From contig QAOA01000060.1 of NCBI GenBank assembly GCA_003255065.1, positions 482,741 to 546,740 of the forward strand: a stretch of 64,000 nt of DNA. Direction: 5' to 3'. This document shows, piece after piece, positions 9,459-22,400 of this stretch (positions within the stretch are counted from its first letter, which is position 1; every line of letters starts with the position of its first letter). The translations under genes were made by a program, and so were the position numbers. Origin of the DNA: Cercis canadensis (Eukaryota > Streptophyta > Magnoliopsida > Fabales > Fabaceae). The notes beneath the pieces are model-generated. The model saw only the letters and a program-made list of their open reading frames with translations, was not told where the DNA came from and ran no database searches.

Positions 9459-11131
9459 TCAAAGACGAACTATGGTAGGCTTATAGTCAACTACAATCAC
9501 TTTCTCCAAGGTAGGAAGGAACAAGTTTGCAAATTCAACATGGGCAGGATGAGCTACATACTCTGCAACACCTTCTGTACTCTCAAAGGTTGATTCAAAG
9601 AGATGAGTAAAACCTTGATGCAAATTTTCAGCACTCACGTCCTTGCCCCTGATATTCATAAGAATGGAAGAATATTAAAGATATATGGGCATAGATTTAT
9701 TCTTGAGATATACATTACAGGTAGAACATTGGGATGAACTTGAGGAACGCATAATTATATAATTCTAATGCAAACTTCTAACATTAGGCCTTAACTGAGC
9801 CATTAGAACTGTAAGATTTTGCAAACATTATAGATCATGACAAACTCAGACTGAAAATGGAAAGCCTTTAAATAAGGGACACGAACAAGATGATTAATTA
9901 CCACTAACCGGGCCTAAAAAACTTTAGAACCAGGAGGCATGTCAGATTCTCCCAATCATTTTTTTTTTATGAATCTGAAACCATATTATATCAAAATACA
10001 TCCTATCTCATATTGAGACCAAAGAATTCAGGAACGCATGTGAGCTACTTGTGGTTAACTACTTGAATCCAAGCACCCAAGATTTTGCAATATCAAATGA
10101 TAGATATAACATGGCAATATCTGTTGCTAATTTAAACAATCTGCATTTATTTTGAAAGACTTGAAAAGTGCCAAACTTCTACTTCAGAGATGCAAGTTCT
10201 ATTTCAATGGGAATTAGAATGCAATGTCATTAAAGAAAAAGTTGAACGGCAGGGAGACAAGGGAGGGAGGGGATAAGAGAGACAAAAAGATAAGCAATAG
10301 CTATTTTCTATAACTCCACTTCATTCCAATGTTTCTATGATTCTATCATTTCTGAATCATCCGCTAGCTTACGAGAAAAGTTACCTTACTAAGAATCTCA
10401 ATTATATACTCCCCAACAACATAACTAGAAAATAAATTCTTCCAGATTGGAAATCATGGAAGGTGGAAACTAATAGCAGATAAGACCACAAATTCACATT
10501 GACGTACATCTTATTCCTTTGCTACTATCAAACTCATTTCACTCACTAATCTGAATGACAATAGGCTCTAGAACACCGAAAGGCATAAATCTTGCTCTGA
10601 AGTTACTTCGATTCCAGTTGTGGACTTTATGAATCTCATCAGAACTCAAGATCCCAACTTTTTAACAGTCTAAGCATTGTGTAGAGGAGCAAATTTTTGA
10701 CAGTGTATTAAATTTGAAAGAAACCCTACAAACTTCCACTAGATCCCATAACCACTATCCCTTTTAATGGATTTTCCTTTTTCTTCCATTGGGTAAATCA
10801 TGGATTCACTTTGGTTAAGTGGGTCATGTTCCTTTTCCTCTTTCTTGCCGTCCCCTTTGTTTTCTCTGGAGAACTCGTGTATTAAAAACTTGTTCCTGCC
10901 CTGATCTAAGTGGGTTCTTAAAATGCACAAGGTAGGGAAACAATGAAGAGAAAGATAAAGAAAATTATGAGAGAGAGATAGAGAAGGGTACCAGTGGAAG
11001 GACTTCATCGGTGGGATGAGATTGACGAGAGTGGCATAGCCTTTGATGAGTTCATCAATCTTGTCCTGTGGAATTTCATCTTTGAACTTCGCCAGCAAAA
11101 CGTGCTTCACAACTCCTTTTGCTTCCTCCAT
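9459..11131 (-). CDS. HS1: stress-response A/B barrel domain protein (HS1-type), two exons
   Basis: Exons on the minus strand: 10992-11131 and 9459-9648. The 1343-bp intron has GT at 10991-10990 and AG at 9650-9649, and splits a Trp codon. The product is 109 residues, the same length as Arabidopsis heat-stable protein 1. It starts MEEAKGVVKHVLLAKFKD, continues through LIKGYATLVNLIPPMKSFHWGKD and ENLHQGFTHLFESTF, and ends with HPAHVEFANLFLPTLEKVIV. This is the dimeric alpha+beta (Dabb) barrel, for which antimicrobial activity was reported for the Arabidopsis protein; no classical active site is known. There is no signal peptide, so it is probably cytosolic. It is transcribed divergently from the plastid S1 gene. 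Confidence 0.93.
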
Positions 11132-12475
11132 TTTTCCTCTGCCAAAATCTCCTCCTTCGCCTTCTTGCGGACTCAGATTTCCCCCCCAGTGTTCTGATAA
11201 ACATACCCAGACCCAAAACTCAGCGGTCTCAGACTCCCTACACTAATGTGGTGTTTCCACCAGAGTGAAGTCAAATCAAGCTTTTTTTCTTTTATTTTTA
11301 ACAAAATGGTAATTTTCATCCTCCAAAACTAACTGAAATGACATATGTGACCCTCTAGTCTGAAACACACCAAAACGATGTCGTCTCTCTCTCTTCTATT
11401 CCACTAATTGGAAGCTTTGGAGGTCCTCGTTCTCTCCATGATAATCGGCGTATTAAAGTGTGCCACCGGAAAGGAAAGCGTAAAGGATACCAAAATCTAT
11501 AACATGGACCCTCCATGAATTGGCTGCCCAAGTCCTTATTTTAACTTTTGAGGTAAAAGATTGGTTAATCATGGAGTAGGTGAAATGAAATGGTGAAATA
11601 GAACTTCAATCGATCGGTTTTGATTAGAAAGTTGGTTATGGTTAATCATGGAATGAGAAATACCCATTTGATGATTAGAAAGTCGGATTTTGGTTTCCTT
11701 TGTTGAGTTACGATCCTTATCTATCAATCCCATCTAAGATAGCTTGGGAAAGTAATTTATTAAAGCCATAAGTATTTTGGATAAAAGGAGAAGCACAAGA
11801 GAGAGAAAGAGAAAGTAAAGAAAGAGCATCAGAAGCCAAGAACGGGGGAGAAGGAGACGACAACGTTTTTGCCTACTAGGATTGTTCAAATTTTATCTTA
11901 TCTTGCACATTGCCATGTCACATGATCAATTTTGTCTAGAAGATAAAAAGAAGCAAAGGCAGATCATAGTCATAGCTAGTTTAGGTAAATCCAAGGGCAA
12001 TTCTTATTGAGTTATAACTTAAAACTAATAACAATATTTTTAATTTGGCTCTTAGACAACATTTTATTGAGGACAAAACAATGCTGTTTGAATTAATTAA
12101 TTAAGAATTTAAATTTAACTTACTGTTAGTGTAAAATTGTATACATTATTATGAAATAAAAAACATATTATTAAAGACTTAAAATAACTAAGTTTCTTTT
12201 TTTACTAATAATAAGTGATTTCTTAAAGGTAATTTAATGATGATGTAGAACTCTTTTACATAAATAAAAACTAAATACTTCCCCGCGAATTTTAATCAAT
12301 ATCACTGCTAAAGCGAAAGTGCAGCTCCTGAAAATCTCCCTTGTACGCTGTCGTTTGACTTTCTGTAGAGATAGAATGGACCTTATCTGACCCCAAGTAC
12401 CCAACAGCACAAACCGATATAAGATTATAGAGTGTTTCAGTGTGAAGTTTGTGTTGTGTGTCACGAAGGGAGACA
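11132..12475. promoter_or_regulatory. shared intergenic region between divergent HS1-type and plastid S1 genes
   Basis: 1.34 kb between two start codons pointing away from each other. It must hold both promoters and 5' leaders. A CT-rich stretch lies just upstream of the HS1-type ATG, and a GATATAAGATTATAGAG stretch lies about 60 bases before the S1 ATG. No transposon is recognised inside. Confidence 0.5.
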
Positions 12476-15400
12476 ATGGCGTCTCTGGCTCAGCAATTCA
12501 CCGGCCTCAGGTGCTCACCACTCTCTTCTTCGCGCCTCTCGAAGTCGAAATCCTTCTCTTCTAAGCAATTGCAAAACCACAAGCGCAGTGTGCTTCCAAT
12601 TGTCGCATCAGTAGCAATCTCCAATGCCCAGACCAAAGAGAGGCTCAAGCTCAAAGAACTCTTTGAAGAAGCCTATGAGAGGTGCCGCACTGCTCCCACG
12701 GAAGGTGTTGCCTTCACTGTAGAAGACTTCAATTCCGCGCTGGAGAAGTATGATTTTGATTCTGAAATTGGGACTAAGGTCAGTGCCCCCTCTATTCGCA
12801 CCTTCTTATTCTCTCTATCTATCTTCTTCCCTATTAATTTTGGGTATTTTTTTTAATTATTGAAATCATGAATATTATGTGTGGATAGTGTGGAATTGAG
12901 AGTGGGATATGCGCCCTGTGGCTTGGCTTGACCAATTTAATTTAAAATCTGCATGAAAGTATGACATTGAACATGGGGTTTGTGATGGTGTGACTTTTAA
13001 ATTGAATTCTAGTTATTTGAAGATGATTTTTCTGGAATTTTCTATTGGGAATTTCTTCCATAATTTGTGTTTTGGGACACTGAGCTCTGTATGTTTCTAG
13101 GAAGTTTTGAGGGAATAAAATAGGATAATGATAGCCAACTGCTTCATTTCTTAGATGCTTTTTTCTGCCCATCTTATTTACTTAGAAACAAAGAGACATT
13201 TTGGTAGAAGCTGAAAAGAGATGAAATTGAATTTTTTTGCTACAAAGTTGGATGATTGATGTGCCCATCCTAATGTGCCCCTCACTTATCTGTAGTGTTG
13301 GTAGCCTAGTACATTTGGGTAGTGTTTCCTGTATACCTTTTAGAGATATTCTGAATAGGTTGATGATACTGGTTTATCTTTCAGGTAAAAGGCACTGTTT
13401 TCCGCACAGATGCCAATGGAGCTCTTGTCGACATTACTGCAAAGTCTTCAGCATACTTGCCCCTCCAAGAGGCATGCATCCACAGAATTAAACATGTAGA
13501 AGAAGCAGGCATAGTTACTGGCTTGAGAGAGGAGTTTATAATCATTGGTGAAAATGAAGCTGATGATAGCTTGTTCTTAAGTTTAAGGGCTATCCAGTAT
13601 GACCTTGCATGGGAACGCTGTAGACAACTTCAAGCGGAAGATGTTGTTGTGAAGGGTAAGGTGGGTTTAGCATTCTCAGAAATTCTCTTTTGTTCCAAAA
13701 TCTATCATAATTCATAAACTCAGTTCAGTTCTGTTAGTTACTACATCCATTCCTAGTAATCCCAATTGCATACAGATTACAAAGTGAAGTTAAAAATGAT
13801 CTATTCCCAATATTTGTTTGCAAGTAGGTTGATTTGACACTTCTATTTGTTGTATATAATTACATTAACTGGTTCATCTCTACACCCATGTTCCTCCCTC
13901 TCTCACCCTCTCTCACACACTTTCTATGGCAGGTTGTTGGTGCAAACAAAGGTGGAGTGGTGGCTGTGGTGGAAGGCCTTAGAGGGTTTGTTCCTTTCTC
14001 ACAAATATCAACGGTTAGTTCTTGACCTGTATTGACAATTCAGGACTAGTGTCAGCTTCAAACTTGCTGTCTGTCAAAATTTCAAATTATGTTTAGTGAA
14101 AAAATTACAAGGTTTTTTGGTGGGAATCAAAATCAGATGGCTGCAGCCTAATTGTGTGGTTGATTAATAAATGAAAATCTCAAATCCTTAATGCATCTTG
14201 CAACAATATAGGGAATGGCAAAGCCATAATAGTCCATTACTAGTGTTTGTGAAACAGACTTGTAAATTTGAAAAATGTCACCGACTCTTTTTATCAATTT
14301 AGCAATGAGGAATGCAATATTATTTATAGGATCTGTGTGCTTCAGAAAGTTCCAAACTAAATTGTTCTGGGTAAATATCCACAAAACTTTTTTTTTTCTT
14401 CAATCCTATAAAATTAAAATTCCTGTAAATCTGGCAATTAACTCGAACATATTTCCCTTTTGCTTGTTTTTCTTTTAGAAATCAACTGCAGAAGAGCTTC
14501 TTGAGAAGGAGCTTCCTCTAAAGTTTGTGGAGGTGGATCAGGAACAGTCTAGACTTGTCCTCAGTAACCGCAAGGCCATGGCTGACAGCCAGGCGCAGCT
14601 AGGAATTGGATCAGTGGTCACTGGCAGTGTTCAAAGCCTAAAACCATATGGTGCCTTCATTGACATTGGTGGAATCAACGGTCTTCTTCATGTCAGTCAG
14701 ATCAGTCATGACCGTGTAACAGATATTGCGACTGTTCTTCAACCTGGTGATACTCTCAAGGTAAACTTCATGTGAATATTTACTTAGAATTACAGCCATT
14801 TTATGGACATAAAAATATCAAATTTATTCTTTCTGTTTAGGTTATGATATTAAGTCATGATCGGGAGAGAGGCCGAGTAAGTCTTTCCACGAAGAAGTTA
14901 GAACCGACACCTGGAGACATGATTCGCAATCCAAAGCTTGTCTTTGAGAAGGTATATTTTGAGAAAGGGTTTTAATTTCAAGCCTTTCTCTTGCTACATT
15001 TGTAAACTACAATTGTAGAATGTCAAAAGTTGTCAGTCATGGCTTGTTTTTCTAATATTTTATACTTTACTCACCTATTCCTTTTTTTTGATATGTCATC
15101 TATTTCAACATTTTCATGAGCTTTTATGAAATTCATGTATAATTGTGAATTTGTGATTCTGTATTGATAGGCGGAAGAGATGGCTCAGACATTTAGACAG
15201 AGAATAGCACAAGCTGAGGCTATGGCTCGTGCCGATATGCTTAGATTCCAGCCTGAGGTACTTATTCTTCAATTATTTGTTTAGAACTTTGAACTCAGTG
15301 AAAAAGGAGCAGCAAAAGATGATGTGTTTTCATGTACCCTTCTGCTTGCTATGTTGCTATGGTTTATAACCTCATTACATCTTTTCCTTTGACTTGCAGA

Positions 15401-15507
15401 GTGGATTAACTCTCAGCAGTGACGGAATATTGGGACCACTCACTTCAGACTTGCCTGCGGAGGGGCTGGATCTGAGTGAGGTGCCTGCAGCCGAAGAGTC
15501 TGATTGA
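12476..15507 (+). CDS. RPS1: plastid 30S ribosomal protein S1, seven exons
   Basis: Exons: 12476-12778, 13385-13660, 13933-14013, 14479-14760, 14841-14951, 15171-15257, 15400-15507. All introns are GT-AG and phase 0, and the product is 415 residues, close to the Arabidopsis plastid S1. Residues 1 to about 42 are Ser/Arg/Lys-rich and poor in acids, a chloroplast transit peptide. Three S1 RNA-binding domains follow: about 100-165 ([15 protein letters not shown]), about 190-250 ([20 protein letters not shown]) and about 270-345 ([20 protein letters not shown]). Plastid S1 has fewer S1 repeats than the six of enterobacterial S1. The protein binds mRNA leaders on the plastid small subunit and aids initiation. 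The ATG at 12476 is chosen because the transit peptide begins there; an upstream in-frame ATG at 12449 adds only nine residues. Confidence 0.95.
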
Positions 15508-16483
15508 GAATTGCTTAGCTCCTCTTCTACAATTTTTGTACAAGTTATAAGTATTGCTTGTAAGTTGTAACTGACAAGTATTGCACTACTCTAAATTAAA
15601 TAGGTAGCTCCACTGATATTGTTAAAAAACGTGGATTGTAGTAGAGATTCATGTATTAGAATACATTTTATTGTCTTCCTCGAATACTGTAAGGAGCCGC
15701 ACCCGCTCTCGTCTCTCTGCGAGGGTTTCCCTATTGTGGTGCTGCTGCAATAGTATCTCCTAGTGTCTTTCTCAGGTTCTACCAGAGGAGTATTATGAGA
15801 AAGACATCGACAATCTACGGATACAGCGAAATAGTTCCATGTGCACAAAGGGCGCGGATTCATAGTCCTAGATGAACGGAGCGAGGATCCCCTTTCTAAT
15901 CAGAATCATTTTATATTTAATGTTATATAACAAGATTTTGGTCATTAAAATAATTAGATTTAATGTAATACTTTTTAAGGATATGTTGATTTTTGAGAGT
16001 TTATTACGAATATAGGTAATTAAAATGATTTTTATTATTAAGTAACAACCGAAATTCAGCAAATATGGTAGAGAGCACCCTAAGATAACAAGAACATTTC
16101 TTTCTTTTACAACGAAGAACAATTTTTAAAACTTTTAATGCACAAAGAAATCTTTAACCAAAAAATAAACTTAAACTTTGAACAACTTTTTAGCATGTTA
16201 AATCCAAGAATGTTAGATTAGGCGATTAGCTGAATTTGGGGTTTGTGACGCCCAGACTGGTGCAGAGTACATCTGCCCAGTTATTCCCAGTATACGAAGA
16301 GGAAATTGTATCTTGTCATAGTAACTATACATGCACGAACGATTCTTATACTGCAGACCTCCAGGCAGCAAAACTATTCCTCTATAGTGCAGTGCAGTGC
16401 AGTATAAGGCTATAAGCATATACAACATATAAATTTATCAGCACTAGAAGAAAAAGGACTTCTCTTTCACAGCACGAGTTTGG
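15508..16483. other. intergenic between convergent S1 and NEMF-type genes
   Basis: It holds the 3' ends of both transcripts. A less AT-rich block at about 15690-15900 contains an open frame on the reverse strand (15591-15863) with no recognisable product. A CAGTGCAGTGCAGT microrepeat is at 16389. No gene is supported. Confidence 0.5.
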
Positions 16484-19400
16484 CTAACTTCCTTCTTTAC
16501 TACTCTTCTTGCCTTTCTTTTGCTTCTGCTTCAATTGAGTAAGGCCAGCGGCTGATATCTTCACATTGCCAATAATTGCAGCAACCAGCTCGGGATCAGT
16601 ACATGCTTTCATCAATTCCTTCTCCCTGCTCGTTGCTTCTGGCATGTGGCTGAACAAATTCATTGCAGTTTTCGCAGCTACAAATATAAAGAAAAAAAAA
16701 AATCAACTTTATGAAATAAGAATATCATAAACTTAAGCATGGATTAGGATTACAGATTAGTCAGAAAAACCACATTAGTGGAACCCGAAACAAAATTATT
16801 AAGAAATCAGATACTTTAATTCAGAAGGAAGAGAGTTTCTATCATGTGAATTTAAAAATAAGCATGCATCTAAACACAGTACCAAAGGAAAATACTAAAC
16901 TTCCCAACAATTATGAAGGATCAAAAGCACAGAAAATAGCCAGAAAAGTAGTTTAGAGAAAAANAAAAAAAAAAAAAAAATTGTTTTGTTTTCTTGCTTT
17001 TTCTTTTTTATTTATTTATTTTATTTTTGATAGATGATGAATATTATTAAAAGAGAAGAATATATTACAAAGTGCAAAACTGAAAACAAAATAACTAGAA
17101 CCTTTCCCTTTCTTTGCTGTTCCAGGAATTATCTTCACTCGATATTTATATGACTGAACTGCACTGTAAGGACCACAGACAGGCACGGCATATAAGAGAA
17201 TGTCATTAGGCAGTGGATTCCCTGTCAAGTAATCCACATCATTCAGTTTTCCTTTCTCTTCTTCACCTATTTCATGAATATCATCCTCTTCCATTGCCAC
17301 CCTGTCAGCCTCAGAAGTGTTGGAATTTTCTTCAGTTCCACCACTTGCATGACTGTGTAACAGATCATCTGGTTGCTCTTTACAATCTCGAGATAAGTGA
17401 CCCGCCTTCTTACACTTGTAACATATTTTTGAAGCCTCTGCAGGACCTGTGAGAATTAAAATTTAATAAAATAAAATGAAAACGAATTAAACAATTGCAA
17501 TAACTAGCACACCAGTATATTTCATCACTAACTTGCAGCAAAGATAAATGACTATAATCTTGAGATCAATTAAAAGCTTCAAGGTAGCACAACATTAGAA
17601 TTACGTACAGCACATCCACTGGCACAGGGAATTATGGAAAGGCTTACCACTATCAGATTTCTTCCCTTGGACTGATGCTTCATTTACATCTGATGTCACT
17701 TCGTTCTTGTTTGATTTTCCCGCAGACTACAAATACAAAGGCATAAAACCAATTTTAGACTTACATCAGAAAATAATTTCAATGATGGCATATCGAAAGA
17801 TTTGTTGAAGGCAGTAATATGTGCTTGAGAATGCCCATAATATATCATCATACACACTTTTCCCTAATCTGCTAAAGAATAATTAGAAGCTTTTGTAGGG
17901 AATATTACACCATATTAGTTCATTTAACTGTCTGGCTTCATCTTAGCAGGTACGACACACATATACCACTCACATGCTACATTTTGAAACAAAAACAAGC
18001 ATACCACATGTGTGTGCTTACGCAAAAGAGTAAGTAGATAGCATAGAAAGAAAATCAAAGTTTCTTCTCCGGAAAAAACAATTAAAAAACAAAGTGCAAG
18101 TTATTGAAACTTACAGCCAATAAAGCCATTCGGATGCTCCTTTCTTCCTCATCTTGGTCAGCATACTTCTCCTTTATCTTTTTAAGTTTGCCCCTCTGAC
18201 CACGGCTGACTTTTCCACCACCGGTCTTGGAATTTTGAACTTCTTTTGAAGGTTGACTGGCAGAAGTATGAGATAACTTTGATTCATCTTTTCCATATTC
18301 AACATTTGAATCTGCAACACCACTTTTTTCTTTCTTAAGTTTTCTTCTCTCAGCTTTTGAGACATAAGGCTTATCCCTTATGGCAGCTTTGTTCTCTTCA
18401 AATTGGTGTTCCTCACCCAGATCAACCTCAGAATTCTCAAGTTCGTAACTTCTGTCTGATTTAGCAGCAGATCCAAGTCCTAGAGCCCGATCAAGAAGTT
18501 CCTCAAGTTGGGGGGTGACAGATGCTACACTATTTCCACTAATATCAGATAAATTCTCTTTAATATGAAAATCGTGTGAAACTGTAGTTTCAGCATTGGA
18601 GGTAGCCAAACTAGTCTGAGATGAATCTGCAGAAAAGTCTTCTGAAGGTAGTAAATGTGAATCTGTAGATAAATTACCATTTCCTTCCAATTCCTCTGCA
18701 GGTTGTCCATCTGTGACATCCTTCTCTGACTCAGAATCAGATTTTTCCACTAAAGGGCCAGTTTCTTCATAATCATCTATTGCTTCCTCCTCTCCTCGTA
18801 CCCTCCTTTCATTTAAATGCGACCCCAAGGAACTCTCATCCAAGCGAAAGAGCAGGCCGAATCCCATAATAAGTGGGTGTGGTGGAAGAAAATTCTTCTT
18901 TCCCCGGATCATGAAACTTCCAACTGTCAGGTATTCCCCTGTAGGAGCAGTTTTGCTAACCTGGTGAGGATAAACCCACCAGGCACTAGTAACAATTTTT
19001 GAATCCCATGCCTGGCTGTGGCAAACCTACATTATAAAATCAATATAAAGATGGTAATACAGTAATAATTATTTAGTTTATGAACACATAAATCAAATTA
19101 AGTACATTTAAGTTTAAGTAAAGCATATCAAGGGGAGGTGATAAACATACTGTGAAACATCCTGCTTGGTTTAGGGTCAGAGGAGGAACTGGTTGCCCAG
19201 GCTTGTGATTCTTGATAATAGTACTTGAAGCTCCATGCAAATCAGCATGAATATACCTATCACATAATTACATCAACATAAGCAGAAATGGCATCACAGT
19301 TCAGAACAAACAAAGTTTGCACATTTCCAAATATTGTAGTCATTTTGATTAAAGATCTTCCATGCATTTCAAAATGCTGCTGAGAATAAATATTTTAGTT

Positions 19401-22400
19401 TGTTGACAAGAAATCAATTAGTAGAAATAACTTGCATAGTCAAATTGAAGTAAATCTCAAAACCATCAAGACTTCACAACATACAAGAACTAGTGGTATA
19501 TGTATTGGCGCAAGGAGCACAAAACTAACAAAGGAGAAAAAGTCATACTGAAAACAAGGGGAAAGACAAGGCATGGTGCAACAGTTGCAAATGCAGAAAA
19601 CCACATTATTTTTGTAGGCTAAAAGGAGAGGCAGCCTCCACAGTCAAAATACATAGGAAAGACCATTATATAAAACACACAGCAAATGCATTTCAGATCC
19701 TAAAGCAATCGTACCCTTGAAACACAAAAATTCTCGAACCATGGATGCAGGACATCAAGAGTGAGCATAAATTTATTTTTTAGGAGATCATGGCATATGC
19801 TTTAAATAAATAGGAGACATGCAAAAGATTGAAGTATTATTTATTCATAAGCAAAATGCATGTGAATATAATTAATATTACTGTCTTCATTACCCAATAA
19901 CTTCTTTGCAAATGTTCATTGTAAGTTTGAGATTTAGGATAATCAGAAGACATGTATCAAGAAATACTCACAGATCTCCTCTAGACATATAACGCTTCAC
20001 TATCATCTCATTCTGTTGAGCATCACGTCCACTGATAACCAAATAGTTCTCACTACTAATAAACCAATTAAATTTCTCAAACCAGTGAACTTTGCGCATG
20101 TGAGAAATTGTGGCAACAGTTTTCTCCTGCATATATAATTTGTTAAAAAAACCAGTGAATTACAAAATAAAAATCATCTAAAATATATAAGGCAATCAAG
20201 AATGAAATATCATTCTAATAGCTGTTGAAACACTTTGCATTTATACATTCAGTTAAATGCCAATTTTTCCCATTTGAGAAGAAGAAAGTATAAACTATAA
20301 AGGTTAAGGATGAGGGATCTTCTAAAGAAAACCCAAATAAAACAAGATATAATTAAGGAAGCAGAAAGACTATAATACACCACAGCACCCCAATCCCACT
20401 GCATATCTGACAGAAGAACCCCTTGAAAATAACCATTGGCTGAACAACATGAAGAAGCAAAAGGACAAATTTATCCCACAATGCCATGGGATGACTTTTA
20501 TTAAGAAGAAGAAAGAAAAATTACAAGAGGATAGCAATCCTTTAAGCAAAGAAAGAGAAAAAAGAAAAGATGGAAAACTTAACATCGTAGAGCTCTTCAA
20601 TCTCTCTGAACTTATATGAAAACACCCTTAAAAAGACCACAGGGAAGCACAGTATGGAAGTTACAAAACCTTCCCTTTAAATATTTTTGCATTCCTCTCT
20701 TATTAAATATACCAACCTCCACAATACAAGAATATTAAATATACCAACCTCTCCTATTAGATAAGTAGGGTTCAGCAATCAGGCAAGGCAATCAACCAAA
20801 GTCCAACAGGTCCTTAAATATACTAGGACAAAATACACTGGTGAAGTCTTTTATAGTTGATGCTATCATTTTCAACTAATCCATTGAGTAACAGATGTAT
20901 TATTCCTTGATCTCAATAGATGATGCTATCACTTTCAACTAATCCATTGAGTAACAGATGTATTATTCCCTTGATCTCAATAGATCTAGCATTATTGTGC
21001 TTGTTTTCTTGGTGACATCAACCCTGGAAACTTAATTCTATTTCTTCCTGCACTAAAGGACCATTTTTTTTTAATTTTTTTTTTTTTTTTTTAAGTTTCT
21101 GCTTTAAATCAATGTATATCAGCTAGTAATCCAGTAAGTATATAGCAACAAGCAATATAAATGGAAGACCTGCATATACAANGATCTCAATAGATGATGC
21201 TATCATTTTCAACTAATCCATTGAGTAACAGATGTATTATTCCCTTGATCTCAATAGATCTAGTATTATTGTGCTTGTTTTCTTGGTGACATCAACCCTG
21301 GAAACTTAATTCTATTTCTTCCTGCACTAAAGGACCACTTTTTCTGCTTTAAATCAATGTATATCAGCTAGTAATCCAGTAAGTATATAGCAACAAGCAA
21401 TATAAATGGAAGACCTGCATATACAATGTCTAACTACCTGTGAGAGCTGTAGACGAGTCTTTCGCTCAGCAGCTTTAAAAGCCTTTTCATGTGCAGTTTT
21501 AGTCTTTTCCTGTTTGCTCTCCTGCTTCTTTTTAAGTTCATACCACCTCCGAGCATTCGCATGTGCTGAGAGTGCTAAATCAACTTCAACCTAAAAAGTA
21601 AACTTGTTAAACTTACTTTTTTTTATTAAAAAAATATTAGCGTTCGGGGGAGGGGGGAATAAAAAACACAAGACGCAAGGACAACCAGTGATGATATTGA
21701 CAATTGCAACAAATTTTATGATACTAAATTCTTGACTTGCACCAATCTTTAAACTATAAGAGAACATAAAGTACATCCATGTGATTTTTCTCCAATCATA
21801 TCTTTTGTTATCTACTCATGTTATTATATGGCACTTGAAAAAAATAAAAAAATAGGAAAAGAAATTTTAAAAGAAAAAAAGTTGTGGAAATTTTTAGAAA
21901 CACTAGCTATGTGTATGTTTCATTATGTACAACAATCTAGATGTCTTCCGGAATAAGGATACTGCATAATTGCATCCAAAGACAGAAATAGGCAAAATAT
22001 TGAATAGAGAGCTTTGTACATGTTTTAGGTAAGATAATTGAAAAACAAAAGCAAAATGTAAAATTAAAACCTTATCCACTGGGAGTGTCTTCTCATCATC
22101 ATCCATTTCGTCAAGATTATTGCTCAATAGTAATGTCATGCAGTTCCTCTCAAGATGAAGTTTGTCAATGAGACCAGCCACAGGGTTTCCAGCTTTTTTT
22201 TCTTCCTTCACCATCCGAGCAAGGTCATCCCAGTTCATACCCTTTGCAAGAGCTACACGAACAGCTAATATAGCAGCATCCACATCTTCTAAGTTGTATT
22301 CTATTAATTCTGCCTTTTTAACACAGTGATCCACCTCTTTACTCAAAGTGTGCACTCGGTTTTCCTACATCACAGAATTGTGCCACATCAATTTTGACAG

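Noticed and set aside
15591..15863. 90-residue reverse frame between S1 and the NEMF-type gene
   Set aside because: The residues resemble no family and it overlaps the probable S1 3' untranslated region. An organelle-derived insert was considered but no plastid gene could be recognised.
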